Positions 20,207 to 33,265 of a stretch of DNA of 64,000 bases are shown here, piece after piece. Every line of letters begins with the position of its first letter. The first letter of the stretch is position 1. Under the pieces are notes generated by a model. The model did no database searches. It saw only the letters and a list, made by a program, of their open reading frames with translations, and was not told where the DNA came from. This stretch comes from Wurfbainia villosa. Taxonomy: Eukaryota; Streptophyta; Magnoliopsida; Zingiberales; Zingiberaceae. The stretch lies in contig CM046004.1 in the NCBI GenBank assembly GCA_025175895.1, positions 5,208,001-5,272,000 of the forward strand, written 5' to 3'. A program made the position numbers and the translations under genes.

Positions 20207-22960
20207 CGTATAATGTGTATGAAGATTATTTTAATGATTTTGTTCAAATTAATGGAGAGATATTGTCACGTGATCACATAATGCCCAGTGATCCTTACCA
20301 TATGAAAAAACTTATGAAAAAAATTAGATCTTCCAATAGAAAGAATTGATACTTACAGAGATAGTTATATGTTGCATTGGGGAGATGATGAAGATGCATT
20401 TTATAAATTCTGTAATCAATGTAGGTATAAGAGTACGGAAGGTTGAGTAGTGATTAGCAATGTGAATCATACAAACAAAAATTGTATTTACCTTTAACTC
20501 CTAGATTATAAAGATTTTATGCATCAAAGGTCACTACTGAATGCATCATTTAACATTCAAAACATGAAACAGTAGAGGAGCTAATGTGTTATCCATCATA
20601 TGCAAAGGTGTGGAAATATTTTAATAGAACATATCTTAAGTTTATACAGGAGATTTGAAATATTAGGTTAGGTGTGTGTGTTGATGGATTTACTTAATTT
20701 AGCAAATCAGGAAGAACTTATTCATGTTGGTCATTTATCTTAACTCCATATAATCTTCCACTCAGTATGTACAACTAAAAATATCATATATATTTTTAAC
20801 ATTGATTATGTCTTACCAGTAAAATTCGAAGAAGTTAATAGATATTTATATGCAACCACTAATTGTGGAGTTGAAACAACTATGAGATCAAAGGTATTCC
20901 TATATATAATGTTCATACAAATCAGATGTTTATAATGAAGGTTACTCTTTTTTGAATCGTAAATGATTTTTTGACTTATGGTATGTTATTGGAATGGAGT
21001 ACTGCTGAAATTTTAAGATGTCCAATATGTATGGAGAGATCAAAGAAATTGAAATTGGGAAGAAGATGAGTTATTTTACTTGTCATAGATAATTTTTATC
21101 ACTAAATCATAAATTCAGAATGAATAAAAAAGAATTTACTAAGAATAGAATTGAAAGAACACCTCCGCCATTAAGATTAAGTGGTGAATAAATTTAATAT
21201 AGAGTATTTAACTTTTCATCTATTATTGAAGAGTCAAATGATACAACATATAGCTATAGAATTAAGTATATATAAACATACTAAATAGAGTATATTTTAA
21301 GATTTACTGTATTGGAAGAGTCATTTAATTCATCATAATCTTAATGTAATATATATTGAGAAGAATATTTTTGATAATATGATAAATATAGTGATGGATA
21401 TTATTAGAAAAAAAAAAATAAATGCAAAAAAAGATATGCAACTTCTTTATAAACAATCCACTCTTGATGTCGATAAAAGTAATAAGGGATCAAAACCAAA
21501 AGCAGTTTATACATTGAATAATAATCATAGATGGTTTATTTGTGAATGGTTGAAATCATTGAGATTTTTTGATGGTTATGTCTCTAATATTGGGAGATAC
21601 GTCGATATGAAGGAATGCAAATTGATTTGTTTGAAATGTCATAATTGTTATATATTCATGGACAGGTTGATTTCTCTTGCTTTTAAGGAATCTTAACAAA
21701 TTTTGTATGGGATGACATTACGGAGTTAAATATTTTTCTTCATGATATTTGCTCGACAGTGTCGAGACATTCATATATATGGAGACGTTAGAGAGAGACG
21801 TTTCAATCATTTTGTTTAATTTATAAAAGATATTTCCACTATCACTTTTTTATTCTATAAAATATCTTTTGGTTCACTTGTCATATGAAGCTAAACTTGG
21901 AGGTCATATCTAATTTTGATGCATGTATCCATTTGAAAGGTGAAATTTTCATCTTTTATACTTCATTATCGATGCATATAAATTACTAATTTGATTATAT
22001 ATTATTTTTAATAAATTCTATTCTATTACAATTAGATTTCTATATCATTTGAAAAAAAAATTGTTAATGCATATATTATGGATGAAGTAATAACTTTTGC
22101 ATCATATTATTTTGAGCATCACATTCAGTGCAAAAAGCGAAGAGCAGGAAGAAATGTTGAGGATCTTATTGATCTCAATTTGAAGTCAATCTTAATTTTT
22201 AACTATCTTGGTTGACCAAGTTGACTATGTACACATAGATACTTAACTGGTTAAGAATGACGAGCACCCTATATATATATTTTATTGAATTGTCCAGAAA
22301 TAATGTTATATTTTTAGTTAGTATATATTTGTTATATTATGTATTTCTTATGTCATAAATTGTTTGTGTTATAATTTTTTTATGGAAGGATTTTTCAAAA
22401 CTTATATTCTTAACTTTCAACACGTGTTTGATCATTTTTACAATGAAGAATTTACACTATGGTTCAAAAAAATGTAAATAGTGTATAATGAATGCCTAAA
22501 TCTTGACTTTAACATATATCTATTTGACTTTAGGTTCATGACAATCGAGCTCACATTGAGCAAAAATTACTAATCCATCTGTCATGAAATCCAAAATCAA
22601 TTGTATAAAATTGGCCAATATATTTCATAAACCGATATAATTTTCATACTCAATAATATGAAATGGAAATAACTACAATGAATAGTGAGGTTTGTATTCA
22701 ATCATCTAATGATGAAGGTGCAATAAATGATCTTTATGATTTTCTAGATAAAATTATAGAGGTAGAGTACCATGGATCAGAATTGTGAGTTATTTTATTT
22801 GTGTCGCTGGTTTAACCTTATCAAAGGCATAAAGGTGATTCCACTGTTTAATTTGATTGAAATAAATCATAAGAAATTATATAAGAGATATGAATCATTT
22901 GTATTGGTATAACAAGAGATTCAAGTATTTTATGCTTAATATGATAGTTTGAAATGTGAT

Positions 22961-23920
22961 AAAATTTATTAGTGGATTGTTTATAAAACGAAAGCACGAA
23001 AAAAATTAAAAAACGTTAGGAAGACATAGCATATCAACAAGAGGAAGTTGCGAACATATTTTGAACTGAGGAACGTCTGGACCACGGTCGTGGTTGTGTT
23101 CCCGATTAGAATATCCCTGTCAAATCTCAGACTAGAATACACCCTTGGAGGTGACCATAGATAACCCATGGAAGCTTCTAAGAATTCCGTTTTACTTCGT
23201 TTGAATCCTAAATGATGCACACCAATATCAAGGGGCCATGGGGTGTAAAAAATCATTGGGAGACCTCATTTGCTCTTCATAATTGCTCTAAAGAAGATAT
23301 CCTCACATCATAAGATAAGAATTAATGGAATTGTTGAATGCACATGCATCATAATTTTTCATTCTTATAAAAGCATGTGAGAATTGAATTTTCACTTTGT
23401 TTAGGAATGTCTTACGAATAGATAACTATTTGTCCGTTGTATCTATATTCATGATTAAATTGTTTATACCTTTGTCAAACTATTAAATAAATAATGATTT
23501 ATCATGCTATAAACTAAACTAAATGTTTGTTATAGTTTTCAAGGGTTAATGACAACAAAAGTAGCCGTCAAGATAAAATTAATTTCATTTAATAAGGTTT
23601 TACCATATAGTTCATATTTAGTGTTTCAACTGAAGTTGTACCATTATTCCTATGTATTCCCTAAACCTTTTAAACAACTTATATATATAATTAACCTTAT
23701 TTGTCTACAACAATGATAATAAGAAATTATTCTTTTCTTTCTCATTTCCCATCTATTTCTATAATGCCCATATATTATTGCAAAGGGGCTTTGCAATGAA
23801 ATTATCCCATTGCAACCATTTTTGCAACATTACTAGTGGTCCTAGATGTTGATTCATAGTTTTTATATCCAATCTTTCAAATGGTCTTGCAAATCAAAGG
23901 CTTGTGCAATTGTTAATATA
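22961..23920. other. No gene seen, AT-rich repeat remnants
   Basis: A moderately GC-rich patch (23040-23240) contains no gene I recognise. Near 23775-23830 there is a TTGCAA-rich imperfect palindrome. The right end of CACTA 2 may lie in this stretch but could not be identified. Confidence 0.4.
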
Positions 23921-23929
23921 ATAAAACTT

Positions 23930-24850
23930 TAGTATTTGTAAGAACAATGGAGAAACAAGACAAATAAATGAAAATAAAATAAGCAACAATAATTCAAAAA
24001 ATTTAACATGGTTCAAACTCCAAATTAATTCCACTTCTATTTAGTTGTCAAGTGAATCTCTCCCTGGAAATGGCTTACGATGAACTCTCTTTCTATAAGG
24101 TGGTGAAACTTCGTACAAGAATATCTTACTTTTCTCTTGAAAAATAAATGGAGCACAGGAGAAATAGAATATAAAATTTGAAAGAATCTTTCAAGAGCTG
24201 AAGTATAAAAAATTTAAAACTCTTTTTAAGGGCATTGAGAGTGCTTATGAACACAAAAACATACGTAGAAAATGGAGAATTGCATTATGGGAGTTGAAGT
24301 CTTTGAAATCACATTGCTCCTCTAATTATAGCTACAAATTAGGATAATTTAAGTCAAACTACCTGAAATTTTGATATCAAAAGTTTATCTACAATGCCTA
24401 TTTCTTCAACCAACTTAATACCTTTTCAATCGATTCAAATCATCTTTGGTTGAGTAAAATTTGCATCACTCAATTCAATTGGATAAGTTTGTGACCTTTT
24501 GTGTCAATGACTCCTTAGTTAACTCAAATATATCCTCCAACGAATAGTTCTTAAGTGAACTCAACATATTTTTTTTGTTTGTTCAATTCAAAATAATAAC
24601 TAATAAGTCAACTCAACATTGATGGAGTCCTAACAATATTTTTAATTGTGAGCAAAACACTTTCAATTGACTATTAATTAAGTTGGCTTGATTATTCAAT
24701 TGATTAAAATAATACTTTAATCTACTAAATGCATTTGACCCAACACATCTATTCCTTTGTTAAATACATATCTAACTAAAAACTAATCCAAAAACTCAAG
24801 ATTGTAGTCACTTATAATCTCTCACATTTCGAGATCTCTCATTCAAGCCT
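23930..24850 (-). repeat. Probable fossil LTR related to the copia-like LTRs
   Basis: TTTAACATGGTTC followed by about 110 bp ending GAAACTTCGTACAAGA parallels the start and end of the 14030-14165 part of the 5' LTR. Downstream, TCAATTGATT-like words take the place of the GTCGACTG palindromes. Decay is heavy, and ends and TSD were not found. Confidence 0.4.
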
Positions 24851-26200
24851 TTTTTTTTTCTTTTTCTTCACCCCTTCCCTTGTATATTTTTTTTCCTATC
24901 ACACATAGTGTATTATTCATATCTATAGGTCATCAAAAAAAATTAGCTTATTCCTCATCAATTCTTATTGAATAATAAAAAAAAAAGTTTGAATTCTTAG
25001 TCATCATATTATTCATTTAATTTAATTTTATTTTTTTAAAAAATATATCTATTCTCTGAATTAAATGTCGTAGTACTTCTCTGCAAGTGATAGCTTGAAA
25101 GATACAGAGCTATGGTGCAACGATAGAACATTTAGTTTGACTCTCATATATTTATGGTTCGATCCTCAGCTATAGAGAATTTATAAAAAATTTCTCCAAA
25201 TAAAATAATAAATCAGAGAAGTTGAGGCTGCTCACATGAATACTCTCCAATTTATCATCCTCCTTCAAGCATGGAGCAACAGTAAGGAATTACTAATGTG
25301 ATAATTTAATATATTTTTTTAAATAATCCATTTATTTATTTATTTTGATTTACATCAAGTATCAGGTACGATTTCTCTTCCCTACTAGTCCTGATGGTTG
25401 ACGGGTCCTGTCCCACGGCCTTCAACTAGAGTCCCCACCGGTCAACGAGGATAAATCAGGATGACGGATGGTCAGAGCACGTTTGAATCCATGCTACACC
25501 AGAAGTGTCGACCACGCTGGGACGGGAGGGCATCGTGCATCTCCACTCGTGCAGCGTGTGTTGTCAGGACAGAATTGACCCCTGAAAGCACAGAAGTGAA
25601 CCTCGTGAGTTACCATCGCGCAATTGCCCTCGGACAAATAATCCATTTATTGCCATTGCCTACATGTGACTAAGAGTAGAGCAATAACACTATCGAACGA
25701 AGTGTTGCATCATAAGTTACACACATGAGGATTTAGCCATTTGTCCTCTCTCTCACAACCATAAGTCCCCTCTCACATGTTAGATCAATAGCATATGTTT
25801 ATTATTTATTATTATAAACTTCAACAATTTCAATTAGATTAATGGAATAAAATGAGATTAATAAACTAATTTTAGCTAATTAAAAGTTGACTAACTTATA
25901 ATTATTTTATTAAAACTTAGTCTAATTGAGTTTGATCAGGTACCTAAATTATAAGAGTTATAATTTATTGAAATTATAATGGATAATAAAATATGTTAGA
26001 CTAATATTGACATATATGTATTGTAATACTTATAGCGGCAAGTAATTATCAAATTTTATTTAGAGAAAGTTTTTTTTTTTATAAATTTACAATGATATTC
26101 TAGATATGATATGATTTGAACAGTCCAATTAGGGTTAAGCATATAATTATTCTATGTGGAATAATTGTATTTTGTAGAATATTTATGATGTGTTGAGCTT
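24851..26200. other. Intergenic AT-rich DNA with a GC-richer island
   Basis: Positions 25360-25680 have roughly balanced composition and a short open frame of 70 codons without recognisable similarity. I do not call it a gene. The rest is AT-rich and featureless. Confidence 0.4.
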
Positions 26201-26281
26201 ATCTATCTAATTGGGCAAATTGGGCCAGGCCATCCTGGGTTCAAGATGATTGGCTGGTGGACCTTTTTCTGGTTCGGTTCA

Positions 26282-26296
26282 GGAACATTCCAGAAG
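26282..26296. promoter_or_regulatory. Perfect three-unit heat-shock element upstream of HOP
   Basis: GGAACATTCCAGAAG fits nGAAnnTTCnnGAAn with all three units intact. It lies about 90 bp upstream of the HOP start codon. Such sites bind trimeric heat-shock factors. Heat induction of this gene is inferred, not shown. Confidence 0.75.
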
Positions 26297-26385
26297 TTGG
26301 ATGAGCCATCTTCCACGTTGCGACTCCTTCATAAGCCCCGCAAGTCGCTTGCTGCAACTTCGCCTTGCGAATCTACGCCTTCACC

Positions 26386-29300
26386 ATGGCCGACGACGCC
26401 AAAGCCAAGGGCAACAAGGCCTTTGCCGAAGGCCGCTTCGACGACGCCATCGCTCACTTCTCCGAGGCCATCGACCTCTCTACCAGTAACCACGTCCTCT
26501 ACTCCAACCGCTCGGCGGCGTACGCCTCCCTCAAGAAATACGACGCCGCTCTCTCAGACGCCCGTAAGACCGTCGAGCTAAAATCTGACTGGGCCAAGGG
26601 CTATGGCCGCCTTGGCGCTGCATATCTTGGGCTTGGAGACGCCGAACAAGCAGTCGCCGCGTACGAGAAGGGTCTGGGGCTTGATCCTGCAAGTGAGGCA
26701 CTGAAGTCTGGTCTTGCTGATGCTCGCGCCGCCGCGGCCAGGGCCAGGGGCTCGATGCCACAAGGGGCGTCGCCATTCGCTAAGATATTTCAGGGTCCTG
26801 AGATTTGGACGAAGCTGACAGCGGATCCGACGACCAGGGGTTACCTCCAGCAACCTGATTTTCTCAGGATGATCCAGGATATCCAGAAGAACCCTAACAA
26901 TCTCAACATGTATCTCTCGGATCCGAGGATGATGCAAGTGATTGGGGTTCTTCTCAATGTGAAGATGAGGGGCCCCACGGATGAGATGGCAACTGAGTCT
27001 TCGGACCCTGAACAAGCGAAATCTCATCCTGAACCAGCAAAGGAGGCATCAGAACCTGAGCCACAACCGGAACCCATGGAGGTATCGGAGGAGAAGGAAG
27101 CCAAGCAAAGAAAGATGGAGTCCCAGAAGGAGAAAGAAGCAGGGAATGCTGCATACAAGAAAAAGGACTTTGAGACAGCGATTCAGCATTATACTCGAGC
27201 GATAGAGCTTGATGACAGTGACATTTCCTTCATCACTAACAGAGCTGCAGTCTACTTGGAGATGGGAAAGGTACCTCTAACACCGTATTAACTTAATTGG
27301 TTGTCCCGTGGAGCAGGGAAATATGATCTTTATCAACTATATCTGAGCCAAACTAGTGGTCGTTATCTTCTATTGAATTTACATCATATGTTAGTGATAA
27401 CATTTTTTTCTTCTGCCGCAAGCTGAGCAAACGGTTGATAGATGAAAATGCATGAATTTAAAGTGGTCAGATCAGAGGGAATATTATTGATAGTTGACTT
27501 GAAATTGTCTTGTTAGAACAGAGTCTTTTTTTAAGTTGTTCCATATTCACTAAATATATTCATACAATGTAGCTTGGTGAACTCAAAATTTGTCATATAG
27601 AAGGTCGTTCAACAATCACATAAGCTATTGTTGTTCCGTGCTTGATAACTTGCCTTAGTGTAAATAGGTTAGTTGATTGTAAGTGTTTAATTCAGTAGCC
27701 AAAACCTGGGCATAACTTTGAAATTAAGGTATATGGGATAAGAATTCATAATCTTATTAAATGTTGCAGCATCCTTTTTTCTTTTTTCTTAGAATGCCTT
27801 TGCTATTTAATGTTGTTCCTATTAATAGAGTCATATTGGATAGCATCAACATCATACCTTTCACTTAAATTGGCTTTTATTGCATAAGCATATCTCATGC
27901 AAGATTGATTAACATGGTCTGGCTATTGAAACTTAGTATCATGAACTAGGTCATTTTTTTTTTCTATTGTAGCTTGATCAGTGTCCATGGATTTAGTTCG
28001 TAGACTCTAAATATGGAATAGTAAGTCCATTATTTAATGAGTTTTGATATTATTTCTATAGTTAAAATAAAAAGTAGGAAGCACAGTTTCAAAGTTTAAA
28101 GATTAGCTCATAAGCAAATCAACTTATGAGTTTAGGTTGAAGTTCTAGAGTTTCTTATTTCAAATAACAAAGGTAAGTCTTTGACATCGATTATATTTGG
28201 AAGCCCTTTACTTTCAACCCATTACAAAGCATTGATTCTAAAAGATTTTTTAAAACAATTAATTAAATTACTATGTGCATATCATTCTTGCCTTCCTCAA
28301 CAATTGCATCCTAATCTCTATGCTCAATTTTCATTTTTAGATCATTGGATGGTAGTTTTATCAATTCCAATATCCTCGTTAACCTCAAATCTTTTACCTT
28401 GCACTCTATTTCTCTTATGCTTCATCTTTTTCTACTTTGAAGGTTGGAATGGATTTTATGGAAAAAGAGGAAATTAGATGCTCTCTTCTATGGTCAATTC
28501 AAGCTAATTGAAAGTGGATGGAAGTCCATAAATAATTCAATGACAGGATTTGGGTCATTTTTTGAACTTCTTGGACTCTTATTCCTGAGCTTCTCTACAA
28601 GTGTCATGATCTATAGGCCATGGTTATCTTAGAACTTCATACCTCACCCGAGTTTGTATGCCTAGTGCACAGCAGTTGAACTCATTGGATTACCATTCTT
28701 AAACTTCTCTTGTAGTATGAATTCCTTACCTCCTTACTTACCTGAGTTTGTTCACATAGTGCATGAGCTAGAGTACGTTAGAAAAACTTGTCCTCAAGGA
28801 GGCTAACAAACATCTTCTCTACTAGCTGTTGATGTACAAGAAGAGCTTGTGACAGAAATTATAAGTGTTAAGGGCATGGTATAAAGGCATTGCGGAGTAG
28901 GTTGGCTTAAGCATGATTGGTCATGCCAACATCAACTTTGGGATTGGTGGTGGTTGGGAGGAAATGGAGGACACTAGCCTGAAGCGAGGAGTTTGTCGTG
29001 GATAATTGAATGAAGACATAAGTAATTTGGTACCACCTACCCTTCCCACATCCGTTCCTTTTCCTTTCCCATTAGAGTCATCAACTTTGTGCCTTACTAT
29101 TTTCCCTCCCCCGTCTTTCCTTTGATTCCCTTTTCCTCCCTTCCACTTCTTTCGTCTAAAGTAACCACAACCTTAGGTTTTGTTCACTCCCATAATAGAA
29201 ATAGCTTTGCCATATAAATTTCAAAGTGATTAAACTTTCGTTGGGAAAATCAGTTTGTCCTGAAATATGCTTATAATTGTACAAAACCAAAGGAATGAAG

Positions 29301-32300
29301 TGGCCCAAAAAAAAAAAGTCAAGAAAAACTTGACAAGCATGTAGATCTAGGTGAGCTGGAGCAGAAGTGTTGGTGAACTTGGTTGAGGTCGGACAGAGGC
29401 AGTGGTTAAGGTTTAGACAAAAGTGATGGTGAGTTTGATTGAGGTTGAGGCAGAGGTAGTGATAAGTTTGGCTCGGAATCAAGGCATAGGGTACAACGAG
29501 CTTAATTGAGTTTGGGGTGGAAACTATAGTAAATATTGGGGCTAAGAGGCTTATGTTGTAGCACTGAATGGGAAGGGGGTGAGGGTAATTTTGTTTGGGT
29601 TGTAACACTGAATAGGAAACAGGTATGGGGAATTTTCCTCTTGACCTCTTCCTCTTTCCCTTACCTATGGAAAAACAAGGAAGAGCATACAACATGCTCA
29701 TCATATTGTATATTTCCAAAATATCCTCTATATGCATTTGGTGTTTGGAACTAGGATATTCCTTCAAACGAACTGGATGGAGAAGTAGCTAGTTGACAAA
29801 GTCAAGCCGATGACAAGTGGTGAGAACAAGGTTTAAAATTTCAATTCGTATCGAGGTTTCGGTTCGCGATCGGAACAATACGATTTCGATATCGTATCGT
29901 GCTGTATTGGTAAATTTTGATAATTTTTAAATATAAAAATGAAAATTTTAATTTAATTATTAAAAAATAAACAAAATAATTATGGAAAGAAAATTATCAA
30001 AAAATTAATTTAAATAGGATTAAAAAATAAAATAAATTTTAATAATAATAAAATTATTATTAATAAAATATATTTTAAAATAACTTATGCATATTTTTAA
30101 ATTAATTAGATAAATTTATTAAATTTTAATTATTTTTTCATATAGTTGAATTATAATTTGAGTTGATTATTAAAATCACTGTGCAACTCTTGTTGCCGTG
30201 CTCCTTCGCAGAGCCATCGCGCCCCCCGCGGAGGTCGTGGTGGCGTCGCATGTCCTCCGTGGGGGTTGCGGCGACGTCACGCGACCAAATGCGGAGGTCG
30301 TGCAACTCCGCCTCAGCCAACGTGAAGGTCATGTGACACTGCTATGGCCAATGCGGAGGCCGTGTGACACCGCGGCAGCCCCCACAGAGCGCGCAAGGCC
30401 ACAGCGGCTGCGCGAGGCCCCGCGGCCATCGGTACCACTTGTACCAGTGCTTGAGCGGGCGGAATGATAAATTCTGTCCGTTTCGTCCGGAATGGATCGA
30501 GATTTTAAACTATGGGTGAGAAGAAGACAACAGTCCTAAATCTCCTGATAGAACTTGTAAGATGAAAGATTGGGTGAAGAGTGTCATCAGAGAGCAGGTT
30601 GAGCAGAAGCCAATAGAAGAAGACTGTGATTGTGGCTGTTGAACAGCTAGAACACTGAAAATGAAATGATGAATGTATGTGAAAGAAATGAAACAAGAGT
30701 TTACTCATGCTCTGTGCATGAGCCAACCTGAGTCTACCCAGATATTTGATAGTCTACATGAATTCACTCTGGTTTGCATGTCCACAACCGTTTTTACTTG
30801 GTACACAAGTTTCTGATCATGAGGTACAAGTCTGGGTCGATTCTCATGGTTGCCAACATTGATAACAAGTCCATGTATTTTGCCTGCCTAGACAAAATAG
30901 TCAGTAGAAGCTTTTCTCAATGAAAAAGAAGTGTTGCACCGAAGTTATTGGATTATGTAAAGAAAGGGAATGGTTTGGATGTTTTTTCTTCAAGTTCATA
31001 GTCAAGATAGGATTTCTAGTGCCGTATTAATATTATGCTCTATCTAGAATACGGGAAGATGATCTAGAGCTTGCTTTACAGCTTTTGATTACTGAAGCTT
31101 GCTAATGGATTTTTTTTTTTCTGTGGACAAGTAGATCTTGTTTTGAATGATTCAAGTATCGAGGTTGGTTATTTTGTACATAGTAGAGTTGCTTCGATTT
31201 GCAGTTTCTGTTGCTTCTATTGGCAATGCCTCTTATTGGAAATTCCTTAGTATCGTATTGAGCATTTAAAATAACAATCTGACGGTGAATGTAACAAATC
31301 CAAGTTTTTAGTTTTCCTTGCAAATAGATGCCACTGAATTTGAGAACCATTGGTGTTCCTTTTCTTATAAATGAAGGGTTATTTCTTGTTTGTTTGCTAA
31401 GTAGTTCCTTTCTTATAAATGGTGATTTTTTTTTTCTTCTCTTGCTATTTAGATATACTCAGTGGAAATAGTCTCTTATAATGCAATCTAAGGCATACAA
31501 TAAACCATTTCTGGATCCCACATTGACGGGAGCTTGTGCACTGGATTGTCTATTTAGATATACTTAATGCCTTTATCATCTCTTTCTGGACATTGTTAAC
31601 GGTCAACAAATCATCTCATTTTCTGTTTGAACAGATGAGCAATAATAAATATCATGTATGCAATACTGGGACATATTTGGCAATAGAGCTGTCCACACAG
31701 CTTTCGTATATATTTTTTTTCTTCAATAAAGGCACTGGTTTTGCAATTTTTTTATCTTATAATTACTTCAGCAGCCTGCTAGATCAAATTGCTGGCTTAA
31801 TATTCAATAGACTTCAACATTTGTGTGTTTTGTGCAGTATGAAGAATGCATACAAGATTGTGATAAAGCGGTTGAGCGTGGAAGAGAACTCCATTCTGAC
31901 TTCAAAATGATTGCAAGAGCATTGACTAGGAAGGGAACTGCACTCACAAAGCTTGCCAAAACCTCCAAAGACTATGAACCTGCTATTGAAACTTTCCAGA
32001 AAGCTCTAACTGAACACCGTAACCCTGACACTTTGAAAAAACTAAATGATGCTGAAAGGATAAAGAAAGAATTAGAACAGCAAGAATACTTTGATCCCAA
32101 ATTAGCAGATGAGGAACGTGAGAAAGGTACTGTGCTGTGTTTTTGATCCTTATCCTTTGTCCATTTCTTTTGTGCAGCAAATGTCTGTTTCTTTTGAATA
32201 ATTTTGATGGACTTTTATACCATTTTGCATTAAAATGACTTTTTATTTGCCTGAATAACAATGTGTTTTGATATATTTTCTGTCTAGGCAATGAATTATT

Positions 32301-33265
32301 CAAGCTGCAGAAGTATCCAGAGGCAGTGAAACACTATACTGAAGCTCTTAGGAGGAACCCAAATGAACCAAGGGTATTTTTCATACCAAACTTGCTTTTT
32401 AATGATGGATTTAGGAAATTCTGTCTTGTGCAATAAAAAACGCCCACTTGCTAATAGAAATTCTAACTTCTAAGCCTTTTCATAGAATTTTGACATTTGA
32501 TGACTTGTGCTTTTAAAGGTGTACAGCAATAGGGCAGCATGTTACACAAAGTTGGGTGCTTTGCCTGAAGGTCTTAAAGATGCCGAGAAGTGCATTGAGC
32601 TGGATCCATCATTTTCTAAAGGATACACAAGGAAAGGCGCGATCCAATTCTTTATGAAAGAGTATGACAAAGCCTTAGAGACTTACCAGGAGGGCTTGAA
32701 ACATGACCCAAACAATCAGGAGTTGATGGATGGTGTCAGGAGGTAGGTAGCTTCATTTGCAATAAGACAAGGGGGGAAAAATTGCAAAGTTCTGACTTTG
32801 GCTATGCTTTTTTTTTTGTTGTTGTTCTGTTTGATATTAGCAATATTCATTATCTTATTTCAGGTGCGTAGAACAGATCAATAAGACCAACAGGGGGGAA
32901 ATTAGTCCAGAGGAATTGAAAGAGAGACAGGTTAGTACGCCACCTGTTGTCATAAATGTTTCACTTTTATATATATATATGTTATTTACTCAAATCTGTT
33001 CGCAGGCAAAGGCTATGCAGGATCCAGAAATACAAAGCATTCTAACAGACCCTGTTATGAGACAGGTACCTTTTATTTCCAGTCTTTTTAATTCATACCA
33101 TTTTTATTTTTAGCTCTCCGTGGAATTATTAAATGATTGTCTGCCTTTTAGGTCTTGATTGACTTCCAGGAGAATCCAAAGGCAGCACAGGATCACCTTA
33201 AGAACCCTCAGGTGATGCACAAGATTCAAAAACTTGTGAGCGCAGGAATCGTCCAGATGAAGTAG
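26386..33265 (+). CDS. HOP: HOP/STI1 Hsp70-Hsp90 organizing co-chaperone, 7 exons, 574 aa
   Basis: HOP bridges Hsp70 and Hsp90 in the cytosol and passes client proteins between them. Exons: 26386-27270, 31838-32126, 32288-32373, 32519-32742, 32864-32930, 33006-33065 and 33152-33265. All borders are GT-AG and the 1725-nt frame is uninterrupted, the usual plant HOP size. The order is TPR1 (about 2-115, with AKGNKAF), a first STI1/DP repeat (about 135-195), a Pro/Glu-rich linker, TPR2A (about 248-390), TPR2B (from GNELFKL, about 392-510) and a second DP repeat (ending IVQMK). The start CACCATGGCC is a strong context, with no upstream in-frame ATG. Exon 1 is markedly GC-rich. Intron 1 is unusually long (4.57 kb). 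AATAAA at 33519-33524 could be a polyadenylation signal. Confidence 0.95.
27271..29819 (+). other. HOP intron 1, left part
   Basis: AT-rich intron sequence with T-runs. A 203-codon frame on the minus strand (29156-29767) has biased composition and no recognisable domain, so I do not call it a gene. No defined element was found here. Confidence 0.5.
29831..30515. mobile_element. Probable TIR element inside HOP intron 1
   Basis: GTTTAAAATTTCAATTC at the left and the inverted GTTTAAAATCTCGATCC (ending at 30510) form imperfect terminal repeats. GTGAGAACAAG (29820-29830) and GTGAGAAGAAG (30516-30526) flank it as an 11-bp near-perfect duplication. The inside is AT-rich (29930-30170), then very GC-rich (30190-30470). 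Superfamily is uncertain: a MULE-type duplication of 9-11 bp would fit. Confidence 0.5.
30228..30415. repeat. GC-rich tandem repeat, about 62-bp unit
   Basis: GCGGAGGTCGTG recurs at 30228 and 30291, and as GCGGAGGCCGTG at 30353, giving periods of 63 and 62 bp. It lies inside the element at 29831-30515. Confidence 0.6.
30527..31837 (+). other. HOP intron 1, right part
   Basis: Intron sequence with no gene or repeat that I could define. It ends in TTTTGTGCAG before exon 2. Confidence 0.5.

Larger units (their letters stand above)
17100..22960 (+). pseudogene. Decayed TNP2-like transposase of CACTA 2, split by a solo LTR and a hAT element
   Basis: Many stops and frameshifts are present, yet the order of blocks parallels the intact-looking TNP2 at 6211-9771. 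An N-terminal block with NYYNW.CHGE lies near 17290-17330. TERLVNVKA-like sequence resumes right after the solo LTR (about 19285-19320). Positions 20214-20340 encode VYEDYFNDFVQ...PSDPYHMKK, parallel to the CYDDICQ...TDSFYNTKK block. Positions 21379-21696 are still open and encode FDGYVSNIGRYVDMKECK, parallel to FSDGYVSNMARCVDSNKLK. A DUF4216-like IIEVEYHG lies near 22755. This is clearly a fossil transposase, much older than CACTA 1. Confidence 0.82.

Noticed and set aside
25461..25673. 70-codon frame in a GC-richer island upstream of HOP
   Set aside because: No similarity recognised, no splice or promoter context. Left as unassigned intergenic DNA.
26365..26385. Upstream start for HOP seven codons earlier
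   Set aside because: That codon is TTG, not ATG. The ATG at 26386 has a strong context and gives the conserved N-terminus.
29156..29767. 203-codon minus-strand open frame in HOP intron 1
   Set aside because: Composition is driven by CT-rich repeats on the opposite strand. It has no domain and no splice context, and it lies within an intron of a solid gene.
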